Origin: Purshia tridentata
Taxonomy: Eukaryota > Streptophyta > Magnoliopsida > Rosales > Rosaceae
Reading direction: 5' to 3'
NCBI GenBank assembly: GCA_003254885.1
Contig: QANT01000084.1
Coordinates: 1-20,956, forward strand
DNA length: 20,956 nucleotides
The notes beneath the pieces were generated by a model, which ran no database searches, was not told the DNA's origin, and saw only the letters and a list, made by a program, of their open reading frames with translations. Shown in pieces: positions 10,765-20,956 of this stretch; position 1 is the stretch's first letter, and each line of letters begins with the position of its first letter. Both the position numbers and the translations under genes were made by a program.

Positions 10765-11882
10765 GGTCAGTCAGGGTTGAGACTGAAGACCCGAATGTAA
10801 AGAGAGGATTTAGCTCACAAAAGGAACTCAGCAAATACCAGATAGAGAATAGTATTTCATTAATCCATGATTTGGTGATACACTGTAAGGAGAAAAAAGA
10901 CTGATAATTAGAGAAGGCTTTGGTATAGAAGTGAATCATCCTTTATAAAGGAAAATTCTACTGAATCATTGTGGGGGTGGAAAAAAATTTTTAGAGAAAA
11001 ATTGTGATTCTAGTGACATTTGGTAGATGTTTACACCAGTTTGATTACTTAATTCATTTGATCACTTGCATATATGATGGGACTTGACAATTTGTATTCA
11101 GCTGCTGATTGATTGATTGATTTTCATTATTTTATTTTTGGTTTTCTTCATAGCATTGTTAGCCAAACTTACATGCTTATTTCTTAGGCATGCCAAAGTT
11201 ATGATATTTAAATTATGTACTTTTGTTTGACCTGGTTAATTATGGTTTATATGGAGGCTCTACAACATTAAAAAAAAAAGAAGAAGATTAATATTTAAAA
11301 GTTTGAAGGAAAAAAGAAGACGGCAGCTAGTATTAGATTAGTTTGACAAGTGCAAAGGTATATTCGGTATTTTCTGAAAATAAAAACACGGTTGCCTGTT
11401 TGACAAAGCAATAAAAAGATGAAAGACATAGCACCTGCCCTACTCTCGATTGAAGATGTCGACAGAGAGTTTTTAGCTGATCGATTAAATTTGTCAAAAT
11501 CTGGAGGAGTTGTTAATGTCAGTGTTGGATGACACCAAAGGTGGATATCATGCTTGTATCCGCTGCATCTTTTATGGTTAACAATCAAAGAATGTGATTC
11601 GGCAACTCATTAATCCAATCCTTACTCTCGCCCTCAGCCTGAAAAAATATTACTCTTCATCATATATTGCCACTACCAAGCACTAGGCTGCAAGTATACT
11701 TGCCTATCTCTTTCAACCTTAGCGTACAGATAAGAGAACAAAAACCATACCCTAGCTCAGATTCCACTTTGATACATTTTACAACACTATTTCTCCATTT
11801 TCGTGGGCCCCAAACCAAACAAACCCACTCAAATTATAATCTCAACAATAATTAATATATAAAACTCTAATCAAGAGGAGAG
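10765..11882. other. 3' flank of the ankyrin gene, no gene seen
   Basis: The 3' UTR of the ankyrin gene should fill the first few hundred bases; no clear AATAAA-type signal was singled out. The remainder is AT-rich with short GATT repeats near 11106-11120. An ATG-started 37-codon frame at 11419-11532 resembles no family I know and is not called. No conserved protein is visible on either strand. Confidence 0.6.
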
Positions 11883-11890
11883 CTCTAAAG

Positions 11891-12255
11891 CTAATCAGTT
11901 AGCAAGTTAATATGAAGCTAACAACCCTTTTTGGCTCACCACAAACTATTCCCATAATTCAAACCGTACATTTTTAAGCTTCACTTTAAAGATCATCATT
12001 ATAAAAAATTAAACTAATTAAAATTCTTTTAACCATCTAACTATGATTAAATAAATGGATGAACATTATTTGTGATATATGCATATAAATAGTTATTACA
12101 ATCAAATGGTGAAATGACTTCGAATTTTGAAATTCTTTTACAAAAATGATCTTTGAAATAAAGCCCAAAAAATAAATGGTTCAAATTATGAAATTATATT
12201 ATTTAATGAATTCCAAAATGATGATTAACTTTGTATTAACTTGCTAACTGATTAG
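11891..12255. mobile_element. MITE-like non-autonomous DNA transposon, 365 bp, perfect terminal inverted repeats
   Basis: The 26 bases at 11887-11912 are the exact reverse complement of 12234-12259 (27 if the next T/A pair is counted). The segment is flanked by CTCTAAAG (11883-11890) and CTTTAAAG (12256-12263), an 8-bp direct repeat with one mismatch, as a hAT-type target duplication would leave. On that reading the inverted repeats are 22 bp and begin CTAATCAG. The flanking AGCT palindrome makes the exact boundary ambiguous (8-10 bp), so the superfamily is uncertain. The interior is AT-rich and has no coding frame. Confidence 0.8.
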
Positions 12256-12263
12256 CTTTAAAG

Positions 12264-12660
12264 TATTTATGTTTAAAGAATATCTTTAAAAATTATACAC
12301 GTGTTATAATGTCAAGGAATTAGTAACACTATATCATTTACATATCAATGTTATGATCACACGGTCACACCCAAAAAGACGGCTCATACTCGTAACCAAA
12401 TATTATAGACAGCAATATAACTAATACTTCAGATCCAACAATAATTGAACAGTCAAATGCAAAGTTGCTTGAACTATATCTTCAATTTAATAACATTTAA
12501 CTTTACCCTTTTCTTTTCTACTTTTAGTAAAAACATAGCCTTTGGCTTCTGGAAAGGAACTCAACTATTAGTTTGCGTTCATTTCTTACAACAATATTAT
12601 ATACAACAATTGCTGTTGTGGATAATAAATGCACCTAAGACAAGGTTAGACTAGACATAT
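12264..12660. other. AT-rich spacer between the two MITEs
   Basis: No coding region or RNA gene was recognised. The one open frame of 69 codons (12445-12654) is low-complexity, rich in Phe, Leu and Asn, and without similarity to any family I know. Confidence 0.6.
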
Positions 12661-12661
12661 A

Positions 12662-12955
12662 GGCCTTGTTTGGTGTTTAGGATTGGATTGGAAAGGATAA
12701 ATGGCAAATTTATGAGTATTTGAAAAATAAATTTCTAAGTTGAAGAAAGAAGATGGAAATAAGATATATAAATTATGAAAAAAATTTATCCTTTCCAATC
12801 CCTTCAAAATGGTGGGGATTAGTAAGGATAGCATTTTCCTTGTAGCTAAGCCATTTTCTTTCCCTCTTTTTCCTTAACACTCTATCTTTTTCCTTAAATA
12901 CACATGAATTTACTATTTCTTCTTTCCAATCCAATTCTAGACACCAAACGAGGCC
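12662..12955. mobile_element. Tourist/Harbinger-like MITE, 294 bp
   Basis: The ends form an imperfect inverted repeat of about 36 bp: GGCCTTGTTTGGTGTTTAGG on the left and, read on the minus strand from 12955, GGCCTCGTTTGGTGTCTAGA, each continuing into ATTGGATTGGAAAG. GGCCTTGTTTGG-type ends recall PIF/Harbinger (Tourist) MITEs. The flanks are ATATA on both sides, so the target duplication is hidden in AT repeats. A 17-bp segment (12685-12701) is also perfectly inverted at 12785-12801, giving a second internal hairpin. No coding capacity. It lies 81 bp past the ABC1K stop codon. Confidence 0.8.
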
Positions 12956-13031
12956 ATATATATTTAATTTGTATCTGATGCTTCTTAATATATGCACAAT
13001 TGAGGGATTCAAGCAGGTAGGCTATAAATCG

Positions 13032-13037
13032 TTTATT
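13032..13037 (-). terminator. AATAAA polyadenylation-like signal overlapping the ABC1K stop
   Basis: On the minus strand the stop codon TAA (13038-13036) runs straight into AATAAA (13037-13032). Being so close to the stop it may not be the working signal; cleavage 10-30 bases downstream would give a very short 3' UTR that ends before the MITE at 12955. Confidence 0.35.
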
Positions 13038-16000
13038 ACAAAAATGTATCTCGAATCACACGTGCTAATACCCGTGAAGATAATCGACTGAGCACTTCAG
13101 GGAGCACTGTGGAAGAGATGCTCGGCAAAACTGGAAGAAGCTCTTGGATAACCTGAGGCACATTTAAACCCTGTAGATGCCCACAACTACAGATTAAAAA
13201 CTAGCATCTTGAAGGAGCATCATATGCCACATGCTTCCAAGAAGTATAAAAGGTTGAGCATAAGGGCTTGTGCTTTACCTGATTTGATGTTCTTGATATT
13301 GTACTTCCTGGAGCCAGGAACTCGACTACTGTTTGGACATTGTTCAATATAACTCTATCCTCCTCGGTTATTGTTGGTACAAGTCCTGCTGGCTTGAATG
13401 GCCCAAAAGCAGGAGCCATGCTGAAAACTGGGACAGCATTCCCAAATCCAAGAGGTGACATTATACGAACTAATTGTTCCCTTGTAACTGCATCAATGCC
13501 CTTCACAATCTTCTTTGCATGTAAAAGACAATGGTTAAGACATTGTGCGCGCCTTACAAACATATTCTAATGCAAACTGAATTCCAACTCAAACCAAGCA
13601 CAGTGCTCACTAGATATGTTATACTAAGAGACCATAACTATGGACTCCTATTTTGTTCGGGCATCGGACAAGAAAGCTGTTAACTAAAGGAAAACCTGTG
13701 GAGTTAGAAAGAATAAAGAAATCCCATATACTTAAAGGCGAGAAGACAAACAAATTGAGGTAGAGGAGAAAATAAATGTACTGCTTTTTTTGCCAGTCAA
13801 AAGTTTTAATCTAATCCTTTTTACCGATACCAATAAAATTTCACTCAACTATCAGGTGATATACATAACAAATTTCAAGATATTGTCACTCTTTAAGAAA
13901 TGCCTATGCCCACCTTGATTTTCTACAAATAATGTGTGTGTACATGAACTATCCCCTTCAATGGTTTTTAACATTTTCCATTATGTATTGTTGCAAAAGG
14001 GAAATAACTCTCCAATCAATTTCCAACAGGTAATGACAGCCTTTGCACTTTAAGGATATGAAGCAAATCAAATTATATGCTCATTATTTCTATAATTAAT
14101 TTCTAGAAATACCTCATCCAGAAGAAATTCTCTGAAAAAGTTCCCTTTGTCAGACAGTAAAAATGCTAAAGCTGCCCTTGTTTGAACTGGTTGCGCATTT
14201 GATAGAAATCTGGGAAAGTTATACTCTGTTTGACTTTGCAGAATGCCAAGTTCAGCCATATCACCATTCATTTCTTCTCCACCTCCACTTTTAGCTGCCG
14301 TTATGAAACTTTCAAAGGCTTGCATGACATCAATAAATCTCTCCGCATCAAAAACTCCAGATTTCCCATATATTGTGTAACGTAAAGCATTCCTCAGCCG
14401 TGAGGATTCATCAGTCAGGAGCCTCTAAAAAGTGAAATTAAAAGTAGGAATGCCAGGAGTTTCAATTCAGACAAAGATACGAGGGAAAAACAAAAAAAAC
14501 AAAAGAGACAACAAATATGTTCCAGCTAAGTTGTATAACCATTTAGGGTTCTTGCTGCAAATTTGACTCAAGAATAACTGATTCATTACTGTTATTTAAA
14601 CACATTCATTGGCTATCACAAAGTAGCATGGCACATTGTAGTTGGTGGCATAGGAAAATTTTAATCATTAAAATATGTTAGCTTACAAAATCAATTTATA
14701 ACTTTTAGAAAATAATGAAACCTGAGATAAAAAAAAATGATGCACAAACTAGAAAATCCAGGTATCCCAAGAGGTTCTTTATTTTTTTCTTATTTACTTT
14801 TCCAGTCCCATGTCCAAATTTAGTAGACAATATTTCCACTAGGTTGATCATGTCAGCATTTATGAATCTCTTCAATTACAATTTGGCAAGTTCTTGGGCG
14901 TGCAGAGTTGGTTCTGGGCATGTGAAACATTTGGGTCTTCCCATAGGTAGGAATCCTAGAGCGGCCAGGTCTTGGAACGGGTAGTGGAAAAGGTGGAGAG
15001 AAATGGCAGGTAAGGGCAAAAAGGCTGAAGGTTTTGGGGTTGTATGGTATTTTCTGTGCATAGGTTGGTTTGGATGGAGAGCAACCTAAGGGTTTTTGAA
15101 GATTATGCTGATGTTGGGGTCAAGGAATGATGAGAAAAAGTTTGGTTCTGGTTTATCATTTTCCACAGGATTTAGGGGTTTTATCTTTCTTAGACATCTG
15201 GTTAGATCGGCAAGCTTCTGTATGGTAGGTGTTGAGTTTGGGAGTGTCCTTTTGTATTAGATAAATTTCTTACTGTTTTTTTTTTTTTTGGCTTTTCTGA
15301 AGTGAACATCTTGTTCACTATTTTTCTTCTTCGTAATTTTATTGTTTTAGCAATAAAATTTTCTCTTTCTAAAAAAAAACAAATAAAAAAGAAACATTCA
15401 TTTATTACATAAACTCACATCCAAATATTGAAGGGAGCTTAAATGAATAACTGACCAAGATATATTTACACCCGCATTAGCTTAAAAAATCACCTATGAT
15501 ATTGAAGTTAAATGTCTAAAAAGAATCACATACACCAGAGAATATCAATACCTGGGCAATATACGGATAGGCCTCATCCACAATCGCAAACTCGGGATTT
15601 CCAACTAAAGCTATGCCTTCCAGGACCCCAATTGCCCTAATTATAAGAGCAAAATAAGGGGGTATCCTGAATGGATAGTCAAATGTGATTTGAGCCAAAT
15701 CTGCCGCCAACTCCTGGAAGTTGAGATTTTTTGCTCCTCCACCTTCAAGAGCCTGATCAAAAACCTTTGCCAGAACAGGCAGAATGGGTTCTAGATTAAC
15801 GCCCTCTGAAATAAAGCCTAGCTTAACAAAGTCTTTGACAATGGCTCCATAGTCACGATGAATAAGGTGAGCAATTGCCTCAATCATTCCATACTTCTGA
15901 TCATCAGTTAATTTAGTGACAAGACCTATTAAAACAAAAGTATACTTTAGGAAACATGAATTGTGCTCAACAGCTAGAAGAAATTATTACACATTTCAGT

Positions 16001-16345
16001 ACTACATTTTGTTTGAGTGTTCAAGCTAGGACAATGTCAAGGAGCCAACGGGAGATCCTTAGAGTTATGCTCAAAAGACAGAGAAAATTTGTCAGACTGC
16101 CAGTACATTTGGAGTGCTATTTCTATCTTTGAGATATCTAATCACTGATGATGAGCTGAAGAAAAAGCATACTTAATCACTGTGACAAATTGGAAGGCAT
16201 CTTGTTAAGGAAACATATGTTCATATTAGGGCTGCATTTTAGGGATACTTATACACACTGACGGTAATTCTGAATCCATAATTTCAAATTTGGTTTTGAT
16301 TGTGGCATGTCTACTTTTGTAATAGTTCAAGACTTCCAATTTGTG

Positions 16346-16386
<41 letters not shown>

Positions 16387-16387
16387 N

Positions 16388-16424
<37 letters not shown>

Positions 16425-19400
16425 ATCCTGACTTGAGAATTTCACTTGGAATGCTTTAATATTTCTCATGTATTTAGATAAGTGGTTATGAGCTCAAAAG
16501 TTTATAGCAAAAGGAACAACAGTTTAAGGTAAACATTAATAGGGTTTCGTCTACTCTGACTTAAGAGTAGATCTGACTTTTATGTAAGTTATATGAAATC
16601 ATGAGAATTGGAGGAGAAGAAACTCCGTTGAATGGAAAAAAACTAGTATATACTCTTTTATCACGTTAATCTGCTTTTCTATTTTTTGATATATAACAAT
16701 AGATACTCTTTAATCATATTTTTCTGTTTATAAAAGTTAAATATAGTAAATAGAAGAATGCAGAACCAAGTTTGCACTAAGTAATTTAATAGAGTATGTA
16801 TATGATGCTTCTAACCAAGTCAAAACAAATGACCTTTCAGAAAATAATCTAAAGGAGTAGAATATTACCAAAATCAAGTATGGCAAGCCTCCCATCTGGA
16901 GTACGAATTAAATTCCCAGGATGAGGATCAGCATGAAACAAGCCAGTATCAAGCAACTGTGAATAATGTAGTTAATAAACTTGGTTAGCATTCACTAGGC
17001 ACTTGTCAGACTAAAACCTATCAATACAAGGGTGCTAACTGCTAAGTAGCCTGCACAGTGAATTGGCAAAGAAACAAAAGTAGCCTTTGCAATAAATGTG
17101 CAAAAACCAATCAAAAAAGTAGAAAAGCAATCACAAGACCACACCAATAATATCCTTTATCATGTTCTAGTCATCAATGGTATTCTAAAAAATTAATCTA
17201 TTAACTCAATGAGCAACAACAAGATAAAGGGAACTTTCTCATATCAAAAAATACAAGTACAAGCAACCATAGATAAAGATTAGTATCAATAAATCTCCAA
17301 TAGGTTGAAAGGGCACGAGGAGTGTGCTCATGTAATAATGTATTCCAAAACCCCAAATCATATCCAAATCATCCACAGCATAGAACATGATTAAGTAAAA
17401 CCAATGAAGAATAAAATGGTCATTCTCTTGTTTGTTTTTTCCTTCTTTTTTGCCAGGATGGTTATTCTCTAGTTATGACTACTCATCTTTCAATATTTAC
17501 CATAGAATCCAATTATGAGAACATTAAAACATAAAAAAATTATTGACAGATAACATTTTTCCATTTGATATAGACAATCATTTAGGGTTGTGGAATTGGT
17601 TAGGTGCAAATTAAAGAATCTTGAGTCCTAGTCCTAGCAAGCTAAAGATAAAACATCAATTAATCATATAACCAATTACAGTAGTTAATTGCAGGTAAAA
17701 AGAACAAAACAGTAGGCAAAACATTGCCAAAATTGCAGTAAACAAAAAAGGAAGCAACTATTTCATGATCATATTTTATATAGAAGAAGAAAAAAATCAC
17801 CAAAAGAGAAAACCTTCTGTGAAGAAAAGTCTATTTTTAATATGCCTCTAGAATTTACAAGACTACAAATTCTGTTAATGTAGTATTTTACCTGCTTCAG
17901 GTAGCATATGACTCCAACATTAACCAGTTCTCCAACATCACTTTCAGTACTTTGTGACAGCTTTTCTCCATCTATCCATGATGTAGTAAGAACCCTTCTT
18001 GAAGTATATTTCGGATAGGTTTTTGGTACAACTACCTGAATAACATGAATCCATACTGACTATCACACATGTTTTCATGCATATACTACTACATATTAAA
18101 CCAATTACAACTAGAGAGGGAGATCAGTTCTTTTTGGGCAAATGTATGATTGAATCAGTAGAATTTAACAAAAAGAAAAAGAGCCTATTACGAATCAGAT
18201 TAGTTATAATTTTTCAATTTTATATTTGAAATTTGGGGGCCTTGAAGAGAATAGATGCTGTATAAGTCAGGTGCCGAGGCATAATTATTTCCAGTCAAAT
18301 CGCATCCACAAACAATATCACGGACATTTTGTCAAATTTCGAAGGATTCCAGTCTCCAACATTGTTGCTTCCTGGAATAGGGAAAGGTTAAAAGAAAAAT
18401 CAAGTAAACACCAACAGAGTAACAAAAAGATCCAGCATCTTTCCAGCATCTGTTCCTAAGTTAACCCACCAGCTAGCCCAACCCTGCCTCAGCACCTCAT
18501 CAGACCAAGCCCAAGGCGTTACCCAATGCCATACCCTGCATTCAATATGATGCCTGACATTGGAGACTTTGAGCTGCTTGCCATCTAGACTATCAGTTAA
18601 TACTAAAAAGATCAGCACTTGAATGGAGCTGCTTAAAAATCTCACAAGATTCATAATCATGTTAACATTTCACAATAGAGGCTGCAAAAAATATACTAAG
18701 ACTACAATTCCATCCATATAGGGAGAGAGTCGTACTACTTACTTAGTCAAGATGGTATGTGAAATATACACCTAGAGTTTGGTTTGAAATAAGAATAAAG
18801 ATTTTATTTGTGTGAATGTGTGTAACTGAAACTTCTCTAGCTATTGCATAGTCTGGGTTGAACCTTCGACCATCTAACTTCCTGGTGATTATAATTTAAA
18901 ACCGATGATTTAAAACCAAACTTGGTAGGCAAAAATCAACAAGAACTTCTCCAGATATAACAAAAGCGATGCTAGAACTCATCAGACTCACCTGTGGAAG
19001 GTCCTTCCTCATCATTTCAGCAAAGAGTATTCCATTTTCACCCTCATTAATATAATCAAGCTCTTCAAAAAAACGAGCTGCCCATTCATCAACTAATCCA
19101 ACCACATCTATAGAAATCTGGAAAGATAAGGGAAGAGCGAGAGGAAGAGAAAGAGAGGAAAGGAAGTAAAATCACTTAGTGTCATGATATTCACCGCTTA
19201 GAAAGAAAGCTAGGCAATCTTAAGTAAAAAGAACAAAACCATAAGTGTTTGATAGTGATGTACCTGAGGAAACCTCCGGAGAACCAAACCCAAGTTCCGT
19301 ATAACGAACAAATCAACAGTTACTGTTTCAAGAACAAAAGGCCTCTGCACTTTAACAGCCACACGATCTCCGTTTTCTTTTAGCCGGCCCTTATATACTT

Positions 19401-19653
19401 GCCCAAGAGATGCTGCCATACATTTTTCAAGAGAAGGGTAAATTCTAGAAGAGCACAGAAATTTGGTAGCTAGATGCTGTTGATAAAATGACCGGAAAGT
19501 AAAAAAAGTGTCTAGTCTTATGTTTAAATAGTTATCATGGTTCTTACCAGCAGCAATTGGAGAAGAAGAAAGCTCTGAATAGATGTTAGTCCATGGCTGA
19601 CCAAGTTCCTCCTCAATGAGAGCCATAGCTACATCATCTGGAAATGAAGGAAC
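13036..19653 (-). CDS. ABC1K3: ABC1-type atypical protein kinase, chloroplast ABC1K3-like, 5' partial, nine exons visible
   Basis: Exons (minus strand, 5' to 3'): 19653-19548, 19412-19264, 19117-18992, 18035-17892, 16956-16869, 15925-15552, 14424-14113, 13509-13279, 13170-13036. All junctions have GT..AG and keep frame, giving 554 aa to a TAA stop. ABC1/UbiB hallmarks appear in order: the alanine-rich loop [11 protein letters not shown], catalytic lysine in VAVKVQRP, the glutamate-rich [15 protein letters not shown], catalytic HADPHPGN (16935-16912) and metal-binding DFG, whose glycine codon is split between two exons. A long ABC1-specific C-terminal extension follows. Arabidopsis ABC1K3 is about 711 aa, so roughly 150 N-terminal residues (transit peptide and KxGQ motif) are missing and presumably encoded beyond the window. 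ABC1K3 sits in plastoglobules and influences prenylquinone and tocopherol metabolism. The kinase core looks intact. ABC1K3 versus another plastid ABC1K is judged from memory. Confidence 0.92.
14850..15392 (+). mobile_element. Decayed LINE 3' fragment with poly(A) tail, antisense in an ABC1K intron
   Basis: The plus strand reads [12 protein letters not shown] then [18 protein letters not shown] (to 14981), the plant LINE reverse transcriptase signature around LGLPLGGNPR. After an apparent internal deletion it reads [20 protein letters not shown] (about 15065-15124), a motif downstream of the zinc-binding domain near the LINE 3' end. It ends with an AATAAAATTTTC stretch and an A-rich tail at 15371-15390. 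Frameshifts and stops show it is dead. It lies in the 1127-bp intron between the exons at 15552 and 14424, opposite in orientation to ABC1K. Confidence 0.75.
15926..16868 (-). other. ABC1K intron splitting the DFG glycine codon
   Basis: This 943-bp phase-1 intron falls between GAT TTT G and GT CTT, so the DFG motif is assembled by splicing. The donor is G|GTAATAT (minus strand) and the acceptor is TTTTAATAG. It contains the long AT microsatellite with the single N. Confidence 0.9.
16348..16422. repeat. (AT)n microsatellite with one undetermined base
   Basis: About 75 bp of AT dinucleotides are interrupted by N at 16387. Length is probably unreliable in the assembly because such tracts stall sequencing and polymerases. 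Confidence 0.95.
16957..17891 (-). other. ABC1K intron, nothing recognised
   Basis: This 935-bp phase-0 intron lies between the exon ending CYLKQ and the exon beginning LLDTGLF. It is AT-rich, with no coding or repeat structure that I can name. Confidence 0.8.
18036..18991 (-). other. ABC1K intron with a GC-richer patch
   Basis: This 956-bp phase-0 intron joins the exon ending KDLPQ to the exon beginning VVVPKTY. The patch at 18455-18600 is richer in GC than the rest and stays open in one minus frame for about 86 codons (18400-18660, with a Trp-rich stretch). It belongs to no family I recognise and is not part of the ABC1K protein. Confidence 0.75.
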
Positions 19654-20956
19654 CTTCACATATCATCAAATGGAAATATCAGCTCTGACAAAGATAAAAT
19701 CAACATTATATATGATGACATGACTAGCAATAAACAACCTGAATCTACATCAATACTTAATAATCCTCACGTACATATATCTAGGTGCTGTTTCTACTTT
19801 AACATAAAATGGTCCAAAATCCACATAAGCTTGTGAGGTAGGTTAGCAGAGCCATATCAAAGAGGTTCTTCTGTATCAAGGTTGATATATTAAAGCTTGG
19901 GAGTATGGTAAAAGTTAATAAAATAACGAATTTGTTGTCGAAAGTTCACGAAGATGAACCTAACCAGGACTGCAATGAATATAATTGGTGGAGCTTTTTA
20001 ACCAGCCTTGGATCATTCTATGGTATATTAATGAATATCCAAACAGTAAGATTTTGCAACTGTATTTTCAAAGGCTGCAGAAGGTTATACTTAAGCCGCA
20101 TACACCAAATTTTTAGATTCATGCAATCAAAGGTTTGTAGAGACGACCTAAACCTCCCCCGAGAAGAAGAAGAAGAAGAGGAATATGCTAGTATAATCTT
20201 TTTCCCCCTCATATTGCAAAATACCAATACATAAATGAAGTAACCATACAGTACATGAAAAAAAATCATATCATGTTGTCGCATTCTAAAATAGTCTTAT
20301 ATGTATATGTCAAATTAATAGGAAAATTAAGACATCATGCTGTAGAAAACAAATAAGAGATTGAATGACTAAATCTTGAAATCATAATTATACATACTAT
20401 GTTTGCTTCTTAACACATGACAAATCTAAGAATAATTATCCAACACTAATTCTGCTGTGTGTGATTATGATAGACAGTGCCTTCAAAGGACAGAATTGCA
20501 GGAAAAAGTTATATGAAAAGAATATAGAAGGACATGGTCAGGTAATAAAGATTGAATTTAACAGCTTCACATCGATGAGAGAACATATGCCAATTCCTAA
20601 ACTTTCACTCTCAAATCTTTGCAGCATTCATCAATACAAACCAAATTTTCACATGCTATGTGGGCATACCAAAGTACTACATGAATGTTGCTTTTAAAGT
20701 TAGGTTCAGAAGTTTCGTTGCAAAGAATATTACAATCATTAAGTTATCCCAAAAGTTTTAAATGAAAGGAAACATAATTTCCTACTCTGAACTCACAATG
20801 TAAGAAACTAAAGCAGGACAATATTCCAATGATAAAACTTTCAGTTTATATTTTATCTCTAAAAACATAAAAAAATGTTAACTATGACCATCTTCTGGCC
20901 CTTGGAGGTTTAGCTTCTATTTATAACACTGTACTATGGGCCACTCTCTCTCTCTC
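19654..20956 (-). other. Probable first visible ABC1K intron / upstream region, 5' exon not found
   Basis: The acceptor ATGTGAAG|GTTCC at 19654 requires an upstream exon, expected to encode a stretch like LQKLCDK before VPSFPDD. I searched the minus strand to the window end for such a sequence and found none. The stretch is AT-rich, with a GAA-type trinucleotide run near 20160-20180 and a CT microsatellite at the very end (20943-20956). The missing exon(s) most likely lie beyond the window. Confidence 0.6.

Noticed and set aside
11419-11532. 37-codon ATG frame (MKDIAPALLSIEDVDREF...)
   Set aside because: It looks peptide-like, but it is short, has no recognised family, and no promoter or conservation evidence is available here.
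13201-13563. 120-aa minus-strand frame as a stand-alone gene
   Set aside because: Residues from IVKGIDAV to RTSNQ form an internal ABC1K exon (13509-13279); the flanks are intron read-through.
20018-20284. Minus-strand frame with a serine run as the ABC1K transit-peptide exon
   Set aside because: The serine run is a GAA-type trinucleotide repeat read in reverse. The frame lacks the conserved ABC1K segment and a usable donor to the 19653 exon.

Overview
This window is plant nuclear DNA, almost certainly from a dicot. Intergenic DNA and introns are AT-rich, introns are GT..AG, and the three genes are plant-type. The chalcone synthase reads like a rosid enzyme, but I cannot name the genus. One base (16387) is N, inside an AT microsatellite.

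Layout: (1) 1-1830 is the 5' flank of a chalcone synthase gene. It holds a GC-rich repeat relic, an almost perfect ~175-bp tandem duplication, a GTGTCGTG-like degenerate repeat and a compact light/MYB-type promoter. (2) 1831-3807 (+) is an intact two-exon chalcone synthase (391 aa), the entry enzyme of flavonoid synthesis. (3) 3808-6159 is intergenic DNA plus the pyrimidine- and AG-rich leader of the next gene. (4) 6160-10764 (+) is a two-exon ankyrin repeat/ANKRD13-type (GPCR-chaperone domain) protein of 652 aa. Its 2.6-kb intron contains a decayed antisense LINE and a diverged tandem duplication. (5) 10765-13035 lies between two convergent genes and carries two non-autonomous DNA transposons (MITE-like), one with a perfect 26-bp inverted repeat. 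(6) 13036-19653 (-) holds nine exons (554 aa) of a chloroplast ABC1-type atypical kinase, best matched to ABC1K3. Its N-terminal exon(s) are not visible and probably lie beyond the window edge. One intron holds a second LINE relic, again antisense to the host gene.

The three genes are not a functional cluster: a cytosolic flavonoid enzyme, a probable ER/ubiquitin-linked ankyrin protein and a plastoglobule kinase are simply neighbours. I found no undescribed biological system. The points that merit a second look are the promoter duplication upstream of CHS, the two MITEs (one only 81 bp past the ABC1K stop codon), and the decayed repeats in the introns. Exon junctions were inferred from splice consensus, reading-frame continuity and family knowledge. 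Comparisons with families are from memory, with no database search.
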